DNA from: Galeruca laticollis
Lineage: Eukaryota > Arthropoda > Insecta > Coleoptera > Chrysomelidae
Assembly: GCA_963921935.1 (NCBI GenBank)
Contig: OY998176.1
Coordinates: forward strand, 87,026,960 to 87,090,959
Direction: 5' to 3'
DNA length: 64,000 nt
The notes below the pieces were generated by a model. That model had not been told where the DNA came from, made no database searches, and was given only the letters and a program-made list of their open reading frames with translations. The position numbers were made by a program, and so were the translations under genes. Below, piece by piece: positions 32,040 through 43,330 of the stretch; position 1 is the stretch's first letter, and each line of letters begins with the position of its first letter.

Positions 32040-33115
32040 CCCTGATTAACATTGTGTCATAAAATTGTCACTTGTATACACTTTGGGGGATGTGTCGTGT
32101 TAACAAACCGAAATTTGTCCAAAAGTAACCAAAAATGTAGTATATCTGGATTTATAGGACCCGCTGTAGTCAGCTGAAAATCAATAGGGTACATCTGTGA
32201 GACACCTTGAATGAGACACCCTGAAAAATATCTAATTATAAAATTGGCCACTTGTATACACTCCGGAGGCTGTATCGGACTAAACCCGATATGAAATTTT
32301 TCCAAATAGGACAAAAATGTGGCACTTCAAGTACCATAACACCCGTTGTACTAGTTCTGGTGAGCTAAAAATCAATAAGATTTATCTATAAGACGCCCTG
32401 AACAATATTCAATCATAAAATGGGTCATTTGTATACACGCTGGAGGCTGTATCGTGCTAACAAACTGAAAATTCTCCAAAAATGACAAAATTTAGTACCT
32501 CAAGTACCATAGCACTCGTTGTACTGGCTTAAGTGAACTAAATCTCAATAGGATTCATCTTTGAGACGCCCTGAATAATATCCAATCATAAAATTGGTCA
32601 CTTGTATATAGTCCGGAGGCTGTATCTGAAATTTCTCCAAAAATGACAAAAATGTCGTACTTAAATACTATAGCCCCTGTTGTACTGGCTGTGGTGAGCT
32701 GAAAATCAATAGGGTTCATCTGTGAGATATTTTGAATAATATTAATTTATAAAATTGGTGACTTTTTGGACTCTGGAGGCTGTATCGTGCTAACAAACTG
32801 AAATTTCTCAAAAATGACAAAAATGTCGTACTTCTACTCCCATAGCATTCGTTGTATTGGCTATTGTGAGCTGAAAATCAATAGGGTTCGTCTGTGAGAT
32901 GCCCTGAACAATATTCAATCATAAAATTGACATGTATCGAAAAGTGGCCGACGACAACGACGACGCCGACATACACACAGGATTTTTTTTCTAAAAACCA
33001 TTTTTTCGTGTTGTTCTTGATGTAAAACGTAAAAATAATTCAAATTTTCCAAAATTCCAACTTTTTTGTGGGTAAACCAATACTTTTCTCGCATATAGAT
33101 GGATTGGGCGGAAAA
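32040..33115. repeat. tandem array C, inverted orientation
   Basis: Units of the same ~180 bp family as arrays A and B read on the minus strand. They end at right with the conserved head (32925-33115), including the decayed (CGT)n run and 'taaaccaatacttttctcgc'. The array abuts the third PHD-tailed transposase. Confidence 0.9.
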
Positions 33116-33135
33116 GTAATAGGTACATACATAAA

Positions 33136-34570
33136 TTAAAAACTCCTACAAAAGTCACAAATGTAGTTAGGCGTGTCATTTCCGGCACAGTGGACATGGG
33201 CCCATTCCAAACACTCTTCACACTGAACCCACTGATCTCCACTTCTATCATCTTTAAAGATGATGTGACAAAACATGCATTCTGCTTCAATTTCGTCGCA
33301 ATTAGAATCGTCTGATTCTTGAAAATGCATCTGGATATCTGACTCAGATAGTCTGTTTCTTGCGTTTTTTATTTTTCATTTTGTTGGTAGTTTTCTCTTT
33401 GTTTAATATCGGTTTTGATTCGCTAAAATCTTTTCTTTTGGGAACTTTTTTTTTATTTTTTTCACTCTCTTCCATTTCTTCTTTATATGATGTACTCGTA
33501 AGCACCACGCACTTGCCCCCTCTGGTTTTTTTCTGTTCATCAATTTTGATGTTCAAATTTGGAATAGGCAATATGTTTCTGGGTAAAATCAGTTTTTTAG
33601 GAGGAGTTTTCGGAGAAGTGATGTGGAGGATCTCCTTAGAATTACACTTTGAAGTGCTTGGAATAGCAGGATCTGCAAGTAATTTTGACCTAGCAGAGAG
33701 AGCACCATCCAAACTATTTGTTGTCGAGATGCTCGGTATGGAAATATCTTTTGGTATTCCTTCCATATCGTCATCATTTGCCATATCACCAGCATTCACC
33801 ACATCACCATCATTCACCAGATCCCCAATATTTTCTTTTGTATTTTCATCTAAACTGTTTTCAGCAAAATCATAATCTCGAAAAATATTTCGGTTTACTG
33901 GGAACATCCCTGTCTTTCTTAAGCCGTTAATTGCCGTTTCCACCGTGGCTGCTCTATTGTATGCCATGCCAAAAAGCTCCGCAACTTGGTAAACTGTCAC
34001 CACACGACCAGGATGTTGCTTAAGCCATTGATAGATTTCCTGTGCATAGTATGTTTTAAACGGTGACATAGATGCAACATCTAACGGCTGCATCTTATTG
34101 GTAGAATGGGGTGGCAGGCAAATTAAAACAACATGATGAGCTCTTGCAACAATTACTACCTCCAAATTCTTCGTATGTGAGTAATGGCCGTCAAAATAAG
34201 TACAACGGGATCTTCTTCGGTTGGCTTGGTGAATTTTATAAAATGGTGCAGCCACTGAACAAATATTTCCTGTTGAATCCAGCCCGACTGATGACATGCG
34301 TATATTGAGCCTGCCGGAGCACCATTCATCAATTCAATCTTCATATTTTTTCTGGGGAATATTATCAATGGTGGCACATATTGTTCTATGGCATTAAAAT
34401 AAAAAACCACAGTTATAGTAGATCCTCGTTCTGCGGATGTAATGGCTCCTATTTGTTTTCTTTCCCTTCCAAGCTATCACTTAAATGTGCTTATGTTGGA
34501 CAATTGATATCCCAGTTGATTTTATTCTTGCGTATGAAATTCCTTGTGGGGTCCTTAAGGAGAGCTCTGG
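33136..34570 (-). pseudogene. third pogo/jerky-like transposase with PHD tail
   Basis: Pieces on the minus strand: 'YVPPLIIFPRKNMKIELMNG' and 'LHHFIKFTKPTEEDPVVLIL' (frame 34410-34156), then after a one-base frameshift near 34190 'DGHYSHTKN' (second D), 'PHSTNKMQPLDVASMSPFK' (third D) and 'YQVAELFGMAYNRAATVETA'. An acidic/basic linker follows (frame 34297-33344), then a PHD-like finger (33330-33136) with 'CMFCHIIFK', 'CEECLEWAHVHC' and 'CDFC'. The N-terminal HTH part is lost or unreadable upstream of ~34570. It differs from the copies at 8.2-10 and 29-31.6 kb, so three separate families or old insertions are represented. Confidence 0.8.
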
Positions 34571-35273
34571 ATGACGCCGAAGAAAACTTTTAAACTATTT
34601 AGAGCTTGTGCACTCTTTTATATTGTTAAAAGGATTTTTAATTTTATTTTTTCTGTACACAGAAAATGCCATTCTGCAAATATCTTTTTTGGTTATTCCA
34701 AAATATTTTTCTTCCATTTGCAAGCAATGTGTGGAAAGATGATCTTTCATTTCTGCAGAAAACACTGGTCTCTTACCCAGTTTGGTTTGGACTACAACTT
34801 CAGGTTCATCTTATCAAACCTCAACGAGAATACTTTGGATATCCCATAATAGGAACTGTTTACAAAACAGTAAACAATGATTTTTTTTGTTTAAATGGAA
34901 ACAATACAAAAACCTATATGCACAAAATAAACATTAACACTCCTACTTTAAGCCAGCTTATTTCAGATAGCCAAGACTTACCTTGTATTTGAAAAAAATA
35001 CTTTTATCATAGATAAATACTTTTAATACGGGGAAGAATGGAATCTCCTATACTAAGTCCGAAGCCACAAAGTTTTGTCGAGTGCTGCGTCATCTATTGA
35101 GGTGGAAGGTTACTATTCACCAACAGGGAAAAAATAAAGAAAGAGACCTGCATGATTAGTCACAGTTTACTAGCTACTACTAGATGGCAAGCCAAGCAAA
35201 TACTGAAGGTTTTTTAAATTATGCCTATATTTTGTTTTTTCTTAAATAAACAAATAAAAACAGTCACACAAAA
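34571..35273. other. spacer without recognised genes
   Basis: Two overlapping plus frames (34571-34992) show no family signature. I see nothing else. Confidence 0.35.
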
Positions 35274-35351
35274 TTTAAACACTTTTTGAAACAACCTGTT
35301 ATTTTATTTTCGCTTAAAAGTAGGATAGGTTGTTTCAAAAAGCTGTTTAAA
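35274..35351. repeat. small inverted repeat (MITE-like)
   Basis: Arms 35274-35297 and 35327-35351 pair through 'tttttgaaacaacct' and 'aggttgtttcaaaaa', with 'tttaaac' and 'gtttaaa' at the outside. The loop is about 30 nt. Confidence 0.7.
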
Positions 35352-35538
35352 GCTTTTATCCGTTTTTATTAACCAGGATAGTTTATTAAAAGACGAATGT
35401 CGACAAATAGTTTCAAAAATTTAATATAAAATTTTGTTTATTAAATAGTACAGTACATATTACACATATGATACAATATAATGGATACACATTTTTCAAA
35501 AAGTTCAGATTTTATAAAGGTTTCAGCAGCATACCTTC

Positions 35539-36450
35539 TTAACAGCAACTGACGACTTCTTCTGAACTGGGTAGCTCTTTTTTAAATTGAGTGGCTATTT
35601 GATAGAGACGTCTGGCTTTTGGTGGTAGGTCTTTAACCCTAGAGACATTCACCTCAGCAAGTAAATCAGATCTTTCTAAATTAAAAAATAATATCATTAG
35701 CAATATAAAATAATATGAATATGCAATATACATTGCATTTACATAACATTTTTGTTGAAATGTTAAATTTTAAACCCTGTTTTAGACAATATTCTAATAG
35801 AAGTATACAGTCAAAACTTGATGTAACTAAATAATATGAACTTATAAATGCATTTCTAAGTACCTAATAATTTTTCATGTTTTTTAATAAATCAAAATAT
35901 TGACCTATACCTAATATCTACTATTTCTGTGAAAATTTCTTTGTTAAACACCTATATATTAATAAATCAATTAATTATTCGCTCACTTCTTTTTGGAGTA
36001 ACTGTGGCATTCAAGTCTGCTGGTGTGACAGAAGTAGAATCTTGAACAGCATGTGTTGATAATTCCAGCTCGGGTTCAACTGAATAGCTACAACTAGACT
36101 CATTAATAACACAGGATTCTTGTGCTTTTTTAGCTCTTAGTTTTACAAACTGAGCATTTAAAGCTTCCTGTAACTAGGACTCTTAGCTACAGATGCAGTG
36201 GCAATTTGTGGTACAGCTAAAGATGATGATGGTTCAGCTACAATTATTAAGGAAGGAACATCATCAGTTACGGTTTCTAAAGATTCTAGAAATTAAAAAC
36301 AATTATTGAATATATAACAATGTATCCTAGTTAGTTGCTAGTTTTTTTTCTTTAATTATTATAGATTTACCTGTTAAATTGACTGATGGGAAAACTCCTC
36401 TTTTCAGAACTTTATTTGGACCAAAATCTTTAGGTAAAAAGTGTAATGCA
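35539..36450 (-). CDS. THAP-domain gene, three visible exons (5' end unclear)
   Basis: The THAP C-terminal part is at about 36470-36374 ('CRVCALHFLPKDFG', 'LKRGVFPSVNL', the C-x-x-H of the C2CH finger and the conserved P-S). The donor is AACAG|GTAAAT. The next exon, about 36285 to 35988, is low in complexity and has a one-base frame break or extra splice near 36175. The last exon (35683-35539) joins in frame after 'TPKRKRSDLLAEVNVSRV' and encodes 'LPPKARRLYQI', a leucine-rich motif seen in THAP proteins. I could not place the first CxxC exon. It may be a host THAP gene or a transposon relic. Confidence 0.5.
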
Positions 36451-36470
36451 CACACTCTACAATTGTTGTA

Positions 36471-37298
36471 AATATTCTCAGATGTCATTTTCTCCTTCAA
36501 TCTTCTGTTTCCACATAAATTTACTCATTTGTCCGAAATTACTTTATTTTTTTAAATTGACATCCAAACTACTTGGTTTGGATAAATGCACAGATGACGG
36601 TATTGCAGCAATCAGTAAAATAAAGTTCGTTAGTAACCTTCCAAGCGAATAGATGGCGTTAAAAATGCAGTTTACCAGTGGCTATATAAGATCGCAGGGC
36701 ATGTCCTTTTATTAAGCACCAGTTAAAACTTTGACAACACTCAAAGCGTATAAACCAAAATGACAGAACAGCTGATTAGTGCATGGCTTCAATATTAAGT
36801 AGAAGTGGAAACAAGCTTGTAAGATGCGCTTTGGCTAGCGAAGCATAGATGTCGCGTTTCTGGTTGCGAAAATACATTCATACCCCTTATTAGGAATATA
36901 CCCCATAATAGGGGACTTTCCTCTCCTAGAAACAATTGCAATAAAATGTTGACACCTCTTTACACAGGCACGTTGCATTAATAAATGAAATAATGCGTAA
37001 GGCGCGCTGTTGCCAAAGTTTAAAGACTATACGTGAAATGCTGAGAGTCATTAATTTACATATCTGGTGTCCTCTATTGGCCTATATAATTTCGAACACA
37101 TAAAAAAACATGATCATGAATCCATATATGGATTTTCATGCGATAGGGGGTTATGTAGTCAAAGGGGCGGCAAATTATGACTCCGCCCCAGGCGACAATG
37201 GCCCAAGCTACGCCACTGATTCCGGTCTCTGCTTTATGAAATCCCTATTAGCGTCCCGATGAAACTGCTTTGGCGATAAGATGCTAGAAAGAAATCAA
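36471..37298. other. region upstream of the THAP exon, no gene recognised
   Basis: It may hold the first THAP exon or its promoter, but no CxxC...W pattern is clear. The ~80 bp next to the 18S fragment (37222-37298) are moderately GC-rich and of unknown origin. Confidence 0.3.
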
Positions 37299-37819
37299 GG
37301 GGCCTCGGATGAGTCCCGTATCGTTATTTTTAGTCACTACGTCCCCGTGCCGGGAGTGGGTAATTTGCGCGCCTGCTGCCTTCCTTGGATGTGGTAGCCG
37401 TTTCTGAGGCTCACTCTCCGGAATCGAACCCTGATTCACCGTTACCCGTTACAACCATGGTAGGCGCAGAACCTACCATCCACAGTTGATATGGCAGACA
37501 TTTGAAAGATGGGTCGCCGGTGCGAGACCGTGCGATCAGCGAAAAGTTGTTCAGAGTCACCAAATTGTACGATGACGAGCAATCCCACCAACGATTGGTT
37601 GTGATCTAATAAAACCGTTCCTTCCGTCTCCGGTCGGAGCTTTGTTTGCATGTATTAGCTCTAGAATTTTCACAGTTATCCAAGTAAATGTGAGTATGAT
37701 CTAAGGAGCCATAACTGATTTAATGAGCCTTTCGCGGTTTCACCTCAATTTCGCTTGTACTGAGATATGCATTGCTTAATCTTTGAGACAAGCATATGAA
37801 TACTGGCAGGATCAACCAG
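37299..37819 (-). rRNA. 18S rRNA, 5' fragment (pseudogene or orphan)
   Basis: The minus strand starts with the universal 18S start, GGTTGATCCTGCCAG (37819-37805 region). It follows the small-subunit RNA for about 520 nt ('CATATGCTTGTCTCAAAGAT', 'GGTGAAACCGCGAAAGGCTC', 'GAATCAGGGTTCGATTCCGG', 'GGCAGCAGGCGCGCAAATTA', 'CATCCGAGGCCCC') and then stops abruptly at about 37299. Several changes at normally conserved sites, such as AAGCAATGCATATC, point to a decayed copy. No 5.8S or 28S is present. It is unlikely to make functional rRNA. Confidence 0.92.
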
Positions 37820-38257
37820 AGAGCTGTTATATATAGTGTACTATTTCTAGTATTGTTGAAAGATAACAACAAATATTAGATGATGCACACATACACATAT
37901 ATATTAGTCTCCTCAAGTTTTTAAAAAGACGTCAAAATGTGTATCACATCTATCGTTGTTACCAATCACATCAATTTACTCTGCGGCGACAGTGTTGATC
38001 TCGGACATTATCTACCGTTAGAGAAATATATAAACTACAACCATGCAGATAACTTCAAACTGATTCATACACGCTGACAACGTTTCATTTTACCTTAGGT
38101 TCGAAGATATTTGAACAGTTTAAAAATAAACCAGTCACATTATTGAAAATAGTTTTATGTAAACTTGTAAGAGATCAACAATAACTCACTAATTTGTTTA
38201 TTAATTAATACTGAATACTGGAGGTGTTAAAAAAATCAACCACTATTAAAATCAACT
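37820..38257. other. spacer between 18S fragment and CSP gene
   Basis: AT-rich, no recognised gene. The first part may be old rDNA spacer, which I cannot show. Confidence 0.3.
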
Positions 38258-38263
38258 TTTATT
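38258..38263 (-). terminator. polyadenylation signal of CSP gene 1
   Basis: AATAAA on the minus strand, about 165 nt downstream of the CSP stop codon. Confidence 0.5.
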
Positions 38264-38426
38264 TACAGGATACACATAAACATCTAATTTGATTGACCTA
38301 TAAAATCTACATCTACATTTGTGGTAGTCAAGTACGAGAATCTGTTTTTACTTTCTCGAAAAATAATTTTACATACACTAATTTAAAAATAGGCTTTTAA
38401 CACTAAAGTCATTAAATTAATTCAAA

Positions 38427-38626
38427 TTACAATGTATTTTTATATTCTTCAATTTTAGCTTTACGAGCTGATAAAAATTCACTTGTACTAGCTTGATAAC
38501 GAGCATCGATTTTCTTCCACCAATCATCGTGATACTTCATGAGATATGCCATAACTCTTACAGCTGTATCATCTTGTTTGGCGTCACATTCTGCGCAGTT
38601 CGTTTTGATAGCTTCGGGAAGAACCT
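38427..38626 (-). CDS. chemosensory protein (CSP/OS-D), exon 2
   Basis: The 200-nt exon follows a TTACAG acceptor and encodes 'VLPEAIKTNCAECDAKQDD', 'RVMAYLMKYHDDWWKKID' and a basic C-terminus ending in TAA. The C-x-x-C pair and the W-W-K-K-I block are hallmarks of the family, small secreted helical proteins that bind hydrophobic ligands in antennae and other tissues. Joined to the exon at 46492-46675 (phase 1) it gives 127 residues, and the spacing from the second to the third Cys becomes exactly 18, the family rule. This supports one gene despite a 7.9 kb intron. Confidence 0.92.
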
Positions 38627-39146
38627 CTGTAACAATTGTGATATTTAAAAACTAGAATTACATAGGCCAAAAACTCAATCAGCAATGAATCGTAACATTT
38701 TTCTCTAATTACAGGTTACTGACTCACTAATTATGTCATTACACACATAAATAAGTCTAATTTTGTCTACACTCTACTCTATAGTTATGTACACAAGAGG
38801 ATAAATTTTCTATAAATGAGACAAAATGTTCGTGGATTTGTAGAGTTTAGTATCTTAAACAACAAACAAACTAAAATAAGAATTACTACTAGTTGCTACT
38901 GTTTTTTATTGTTATAAAAACCGTAAAAATTAAACAACCCTCAATACAATCTTTACGAATAATATTATTATTATCCAAGCTACGACCGAAGTGTCACTTG
39001 GGAACGTTGGGGCTACTACCACCCACAATCATAACTGAAAGGTCGAGTGTATAAAGGAGGTAAGCAACAAAACAACAAAAGTAAAAGGGTGGTCACGGTT
39101 GACTAGTTGAAAAACCAACTTCTAAATTTTATGGGGTACAGTCCAA

Positions 39147-39997
39147 TGTATGGGTGGTTAAGAAGACTCTATTTTCACAATACCAAGCTTTCGATAATTT
39201 ATTTTTATCTCTTTCAAGGCTAAAATACAATTTTGTTAAACTTTCAAACAAGGTTTATGTTATAAATAAGTAAAACTTACTAGTAAAGTGAGTAATTTCC
39301 TGAAGGATATCAGAATTGATAATATTGTTTGGATTTCAGTTTTATACAATTACCAAAAATTAATATCAATTGCTGAGAACGTCGTCTGTCGTAAGAAATA
39401 ATAAAAATTCAAAATAATTAATCAGTCATAGTTTTTTGACTTTTTTGATTTTTAAATAACAGTGGCAACTGACAACATTAAGGTTGAAGGTTAAATACCC
39501 TAACTTACACTAACTGCTTGATCTAGCGTGAAATTTCATCTTATTATTTGTATATTAGTGACAACTGTCAATATTAAGGTTAAATGTTGAATACCCTAAT
39601 TAACACTAACACATAGATGTAGCGTAAACTTTGATTTTATGATTTGAAATTTATTTAATTTTATTTCAAATTGAAAATTACCAAAAAAACCTTGTACAAT
39701 GACAAGTTAAATTTCTTTAAAAAGAAAAGGATGTGCCAATTATTCAAATCTTTTTTTTATTCTTTGTAAGGCAATTGATATTAATGTTTGGTGATTATAT
39801 AAAACTGAAATCCAAATAATGTTATCAATTTTGATATCCTTCAGAAAATTACTCACTTTACTAGTAAGTTTTACTTATTTATAACATAAACCTTGTTTGA
39901 AAGTTTAACAAAATTGTATTTTAGCATTGAAAGAGATAAAAATAGATTATCGAAAGCTTGGTATTGTGAAAATAGAGTCTTCTTAACCACCCATACA
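39147..39997. mobile_element. fold-back/MITE element with ~225 bp TIRs
   Basis: Left arm 39147-39375 and right arm ~39770-39997 are inverted copies, over 90% alike by eye, starting TGTATGGGTGGTTAAGAAGA. Between them two diverged ~105-bp direct repeats (39458-39560 and 39565-39660) contain 'gtgacaactgtcaatattaa' or the like. No coding capacity was seen. The right end touches a (TA)n run. Confidence 0.88.

Positions 39998-40001
<4 letters not shown>

Positions 40002-40046
<45 letters not shown>
40002..40046. repeat. (TA)n microsatellite
   Basis: About 22 uninterrupted TA units directly beside the fold-back element. Confidence 0.95.
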
Positions 40047-40049
<3 letters not shown>

Positions 40050-40760
40050 CCTATAAATTCCTGGTAAAATGATTGGCGCTCCTTCTTGGAGCTTTTGGAT
40101 TCTTTAATTGCGGTGAATCACTCCGCCATGTTATCTGATGTCTCTTTTTCTTCATAGTTTTTTGTGTTTTTTGCCTTCTCCACAATTTCTCTCCACTTTT
40201 TCCTGTCCTGGCACAGTTTACCTCAGTTTCTAATTCCAAGAATTTTAATGTCATCAATTATTTGATTCCTCCATTTTAAAATTGGACTTCCCCTGGGTCT
40301 TGTTGTTCTCCTTCTAGAATATCTTCAATCTCATTATTGTTTAGGCTTCTGTACTGATCATTATTTATTCTTTTGGGGCCGGGAATTCTTCGTATGATTT
40401 TCCTTTCAAATATTTATAGTTTTTCTGTGTCCTTGGTTGTGAGGCACATTGCATCCGCACAATTGGACGTATTGCTACTTTATATACTTTCAGCCTTGTT
40501 TGTTTGCTCAAATTTTTATCTTTCAGTATTATCTTGTACTTCCAAAATATCTTTTATTTTTATATCTTTTATGTTCGGTTTATCTCTTTTTGCGCATACG
40601 AGGTATTTTGTCTTCTCCTCGTTAATTTGTAATTCTCTCTTTCCTGCTTCTCTTATGAGAGTGAACAATGTGTTTTCCATGCTTGGCAACAGACAAGAGT
40701 TGGCATTAACGCTATATCGTCGACATATGCTACTACCCGCGATAAATTGTTCGACTTAAT
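40047..40760 (-). pseudogene. RTE-like non-LTR retrotransposon, C-terminal RT fragment
   Basis: The minus-strand translation reads 'REAGKRELQINEEKTKYLVC' (RT thumb region), 'TKDTEKL', 'IFERKIIRRIPGPKRINNDQ' and 'RSLNNNEIEDIL', a C-terminal pattern of RTE-type elements. The end, 'FLELETEVNCARTGKSGEKL', fits the final basic tail. Stops and frameshifts break it and the catalytic centre is missing. Confidence 0.7.
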
Positions 40761-40779
40761 TTAGGGAGGTTTAGATTAC

Positions 40780-43330
40780 TTGGATAGTAGACTTCAGAAA
40801 CGATTAGGAGCTGATGTCTTGAACAGAAAAGAATCCCAAACGAAAGGAGGCATCTTTTGTGAAAAGGAAGTTGATGAAAGCCATCAACTGGATGTAACTA
40901 AATGCGCACACTTATTATTTGATGGAGATACATTGGATGAACATATTTCAGCCAATGATACTGTAGATTCACATTCAACAAATGAAAAAAATGGTAATGA
41001 ATCTGTGATACAATCTGAACCTAAAAACACTCAAAATGAATAGACTGAAATTGAGACTGATGAAGACATTTCAGATGCATACAATTCAAACGAAGACGCT
41101 GATTTAGATAAAAAACACTTGACAAAACCAAAAAATGTTAGAAAGAAAAATAAGAATACTGGAGTTAAAAAAAGTAAAATAACTAAAAAAGTAATAAAAT
41201 GGAACAATAAATCACTGAACATTCCATCATTCAACTGGAATCCGCTAGTAGAAAATACGAGTATTATCGAGCCCATGCATCCGATTCAATACTTTTCAAA
41301 ATATGTGCCAGATAGTTTATTTGAAAGTATATCAACATACACAAATATTTATGCTCTGAACAGGGAAATACCTTTAGATCGACAAGTCCACGAGAAATAA
41401 AAATATTGTTTGCATTACATATAACTATTGGAACGCTAAATAAATTCCCTAAAATAAGAATGTATTGGGAAAGAAGTCTAGGCATTCCAATATTTCTGAA
41501 TAATATGTCTAGAGACAGATTCTTTCAATTTAGGTCATGTTTACATTTGGTTAATGATTTAGAACGGCCAGATGGTTGCAGTGATAAACTATATATTCAT
41601 CACTTTAAAACTCAGTTACTGAGTGCCGAGCTTCAATGTTCTGATGTTAATGCTTTATTGAAGTTTATTGTTTGTTGTCTTTTGTCTTTTCAAATTTTTA
41701 ACCTCTTTTTACTTATTCTTTATTGTATGACATGTAAATATTCCATATCTTTTCATTTTATTTTAATTATAATTTTAGAATTGTAATTTATACCTAAAAT
41801 GGGCTTGCCCGTAAATAAATAAATAAAATAAAATAAAATAAAATATAATATAGAAGCTGTAAAAAACAGGTGCCTACAGCTTCAGTTTGAAGAGCAACTT
41901 TGTGACGATGAAAATAATTACATGTAATCAAAATTTGTCTCGTAAATTCACTTATTGTCCATGTACATGCTTATGTGCAAATGGTCTGAAGTATTTTTTC
42001 CTTTTTACATATGCATGTACATTGTACATATGGTCTGAAGTGATTATTTTCTTTTCACGTATGCATCTACGAATGGTCTGATATATGTACATATATATCT
42101 TGTATCAATGGATGTACAATAAACATATCAGCAATTTTTATTTCAGAGCAATCTCAGAATATGAGTAGCAGAAAAGTGTACAGTTTGGAAAATCCATGTT
42201 TTCATTTGGTAAATAATTTAGAACGGCCAGATGGTTGCAGTGATAAACTATATAAGGTTCGTCCTATTATAGGAGCTGTAAGAAACAGGTGCCTACAGCT
42301 TCAGTTTGAAGAGCAACTTTGTGTCGATGAGCAAATGTTCCCCTTTACAGGACAAATCGATTAAGCAATATATAAAGGGAAAGCCGTGCGCATGGGGCCT
42401 GAAAGTATATGTTCTTTGTGGAAAAAGTGGTCAACGATACGATTTCTTGTTTTACCAGGGTTAGACCACAAAGATAAATCCAGACAATAAAAAGGAATAT
42501 GGACAAGGAGCCAGTGTATAGCTTCAACTATGTGAACGAATTGGTACAAATGAAGGGCATAAGTTATATTTCGACAATTATTTTTCTTCCTATGATCTAT
42601 TCAGAAAATTAACCACCAAAAAAATATATGCTGCTGGTACTGTTAGAATAAATAGATTTTACCAACCTCCTCTACTGTCAGATGCAGAAATGAAAAAATT
42701 AGATAGATCAAGACGTAGTTGTGGTGAAATGGTTAGATAAAAAAACGGTTACATTAGCCTCAAATTATGTTGGCAAAGGAAATACCGATACTGTTAAAAG
42801 ATGGGATAAAAACCGGAGCCAATATGTTGATGTAAGCATACCAGAAATTGTTAAGCATTACAATCATGGAATGGGAGGCGTCGATTCCATGGACCAGATG
42901 ATCAGCTACCATCGGATATTTATTAAGTCTCGAAAATGGACATGATTGACTTTGCCCTGACAAACAGCTGGATAGAATACCGGAAAGACTGTGACAAGTG
43001 TAATATACCTCAGAAAATGCAGGTGAAGTATCTTGCCTTCAGAATTAGAGTTGCTGAGAGTCTGATATATAAGAGTAATCCAGTGAATAAGCTAAAACGA
43101 CGAAGACCATCTTCATCGTCGCCATCTCCTGCAGTATTCAGAAGACGAGGAGAAACCAGACGAGGCTATGCCATTCAGACAGATGACGTCGGCCATTTTC
43201 TCTTGTTTGATCAAAACAAAGAAGCTACAAGGTGCAAAAATGTTGATTGTAAGGGACGCAGTCATATTTTCTGTTCCAAATGTAATGTTCACTTATGTTT
43301 GCTTTTCATAATAAATAGTAATGAAACATT
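40780..43330 (+). pseudogene. piggyBac-type transposase, chimeric and broken
   Basis: Pieces in order: an acidic N-terminus (40780-41043, stop at 41041), the first core block 'MHPIQYFSKYVPDSLFE' with 'TNIYALNREIPL' (to 41400), 'RMYWERSLGIPIF' and 'MSRDRFFQFRSCLHLVND', 'LCVDEQMFPFTG' (a catalytic D, ~42330), 'YFDNYFSSYDLFRKLTTKKI' (another catalytic D, ~42570), and 'GVDSMDQMISYHR' (third acidic site, ~42880). The C-terminal cysteine-rich domain 'TRCKNVDCKGRSHIFCSKCN' follows. Stops, frameshifts and an internal insertion and duplication (41546-42300) destroy it. TTAA-flanked ends were not located. Confidence 0.8.
41598..41850 (+). mobile_element. 5'-truncated non-LTR insertion with (AAATA)n tail
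   Basis: It interrupts the piggyBac homology and ends 'gggcttgcccgtaaataaat' followed by AAATA repeats, a typical 3' tail of an insect non-LTR retrotransposon. Its left edge falls within the 'aaactatat' shared by both piggyBac copies. Confidence 0.65.

Noticed and set aside
34571..34992. Two overlapping plus frames as a gene
   Set aside because: No recognisable motif, no clear start context, and the stretch is where the missing N-terminus of the minus-strand transposase would lie.
37442..37651. 69-residue minus frame
   Set aside because: It lies within the 18S rRNA fragment, which explains the sequence completely.
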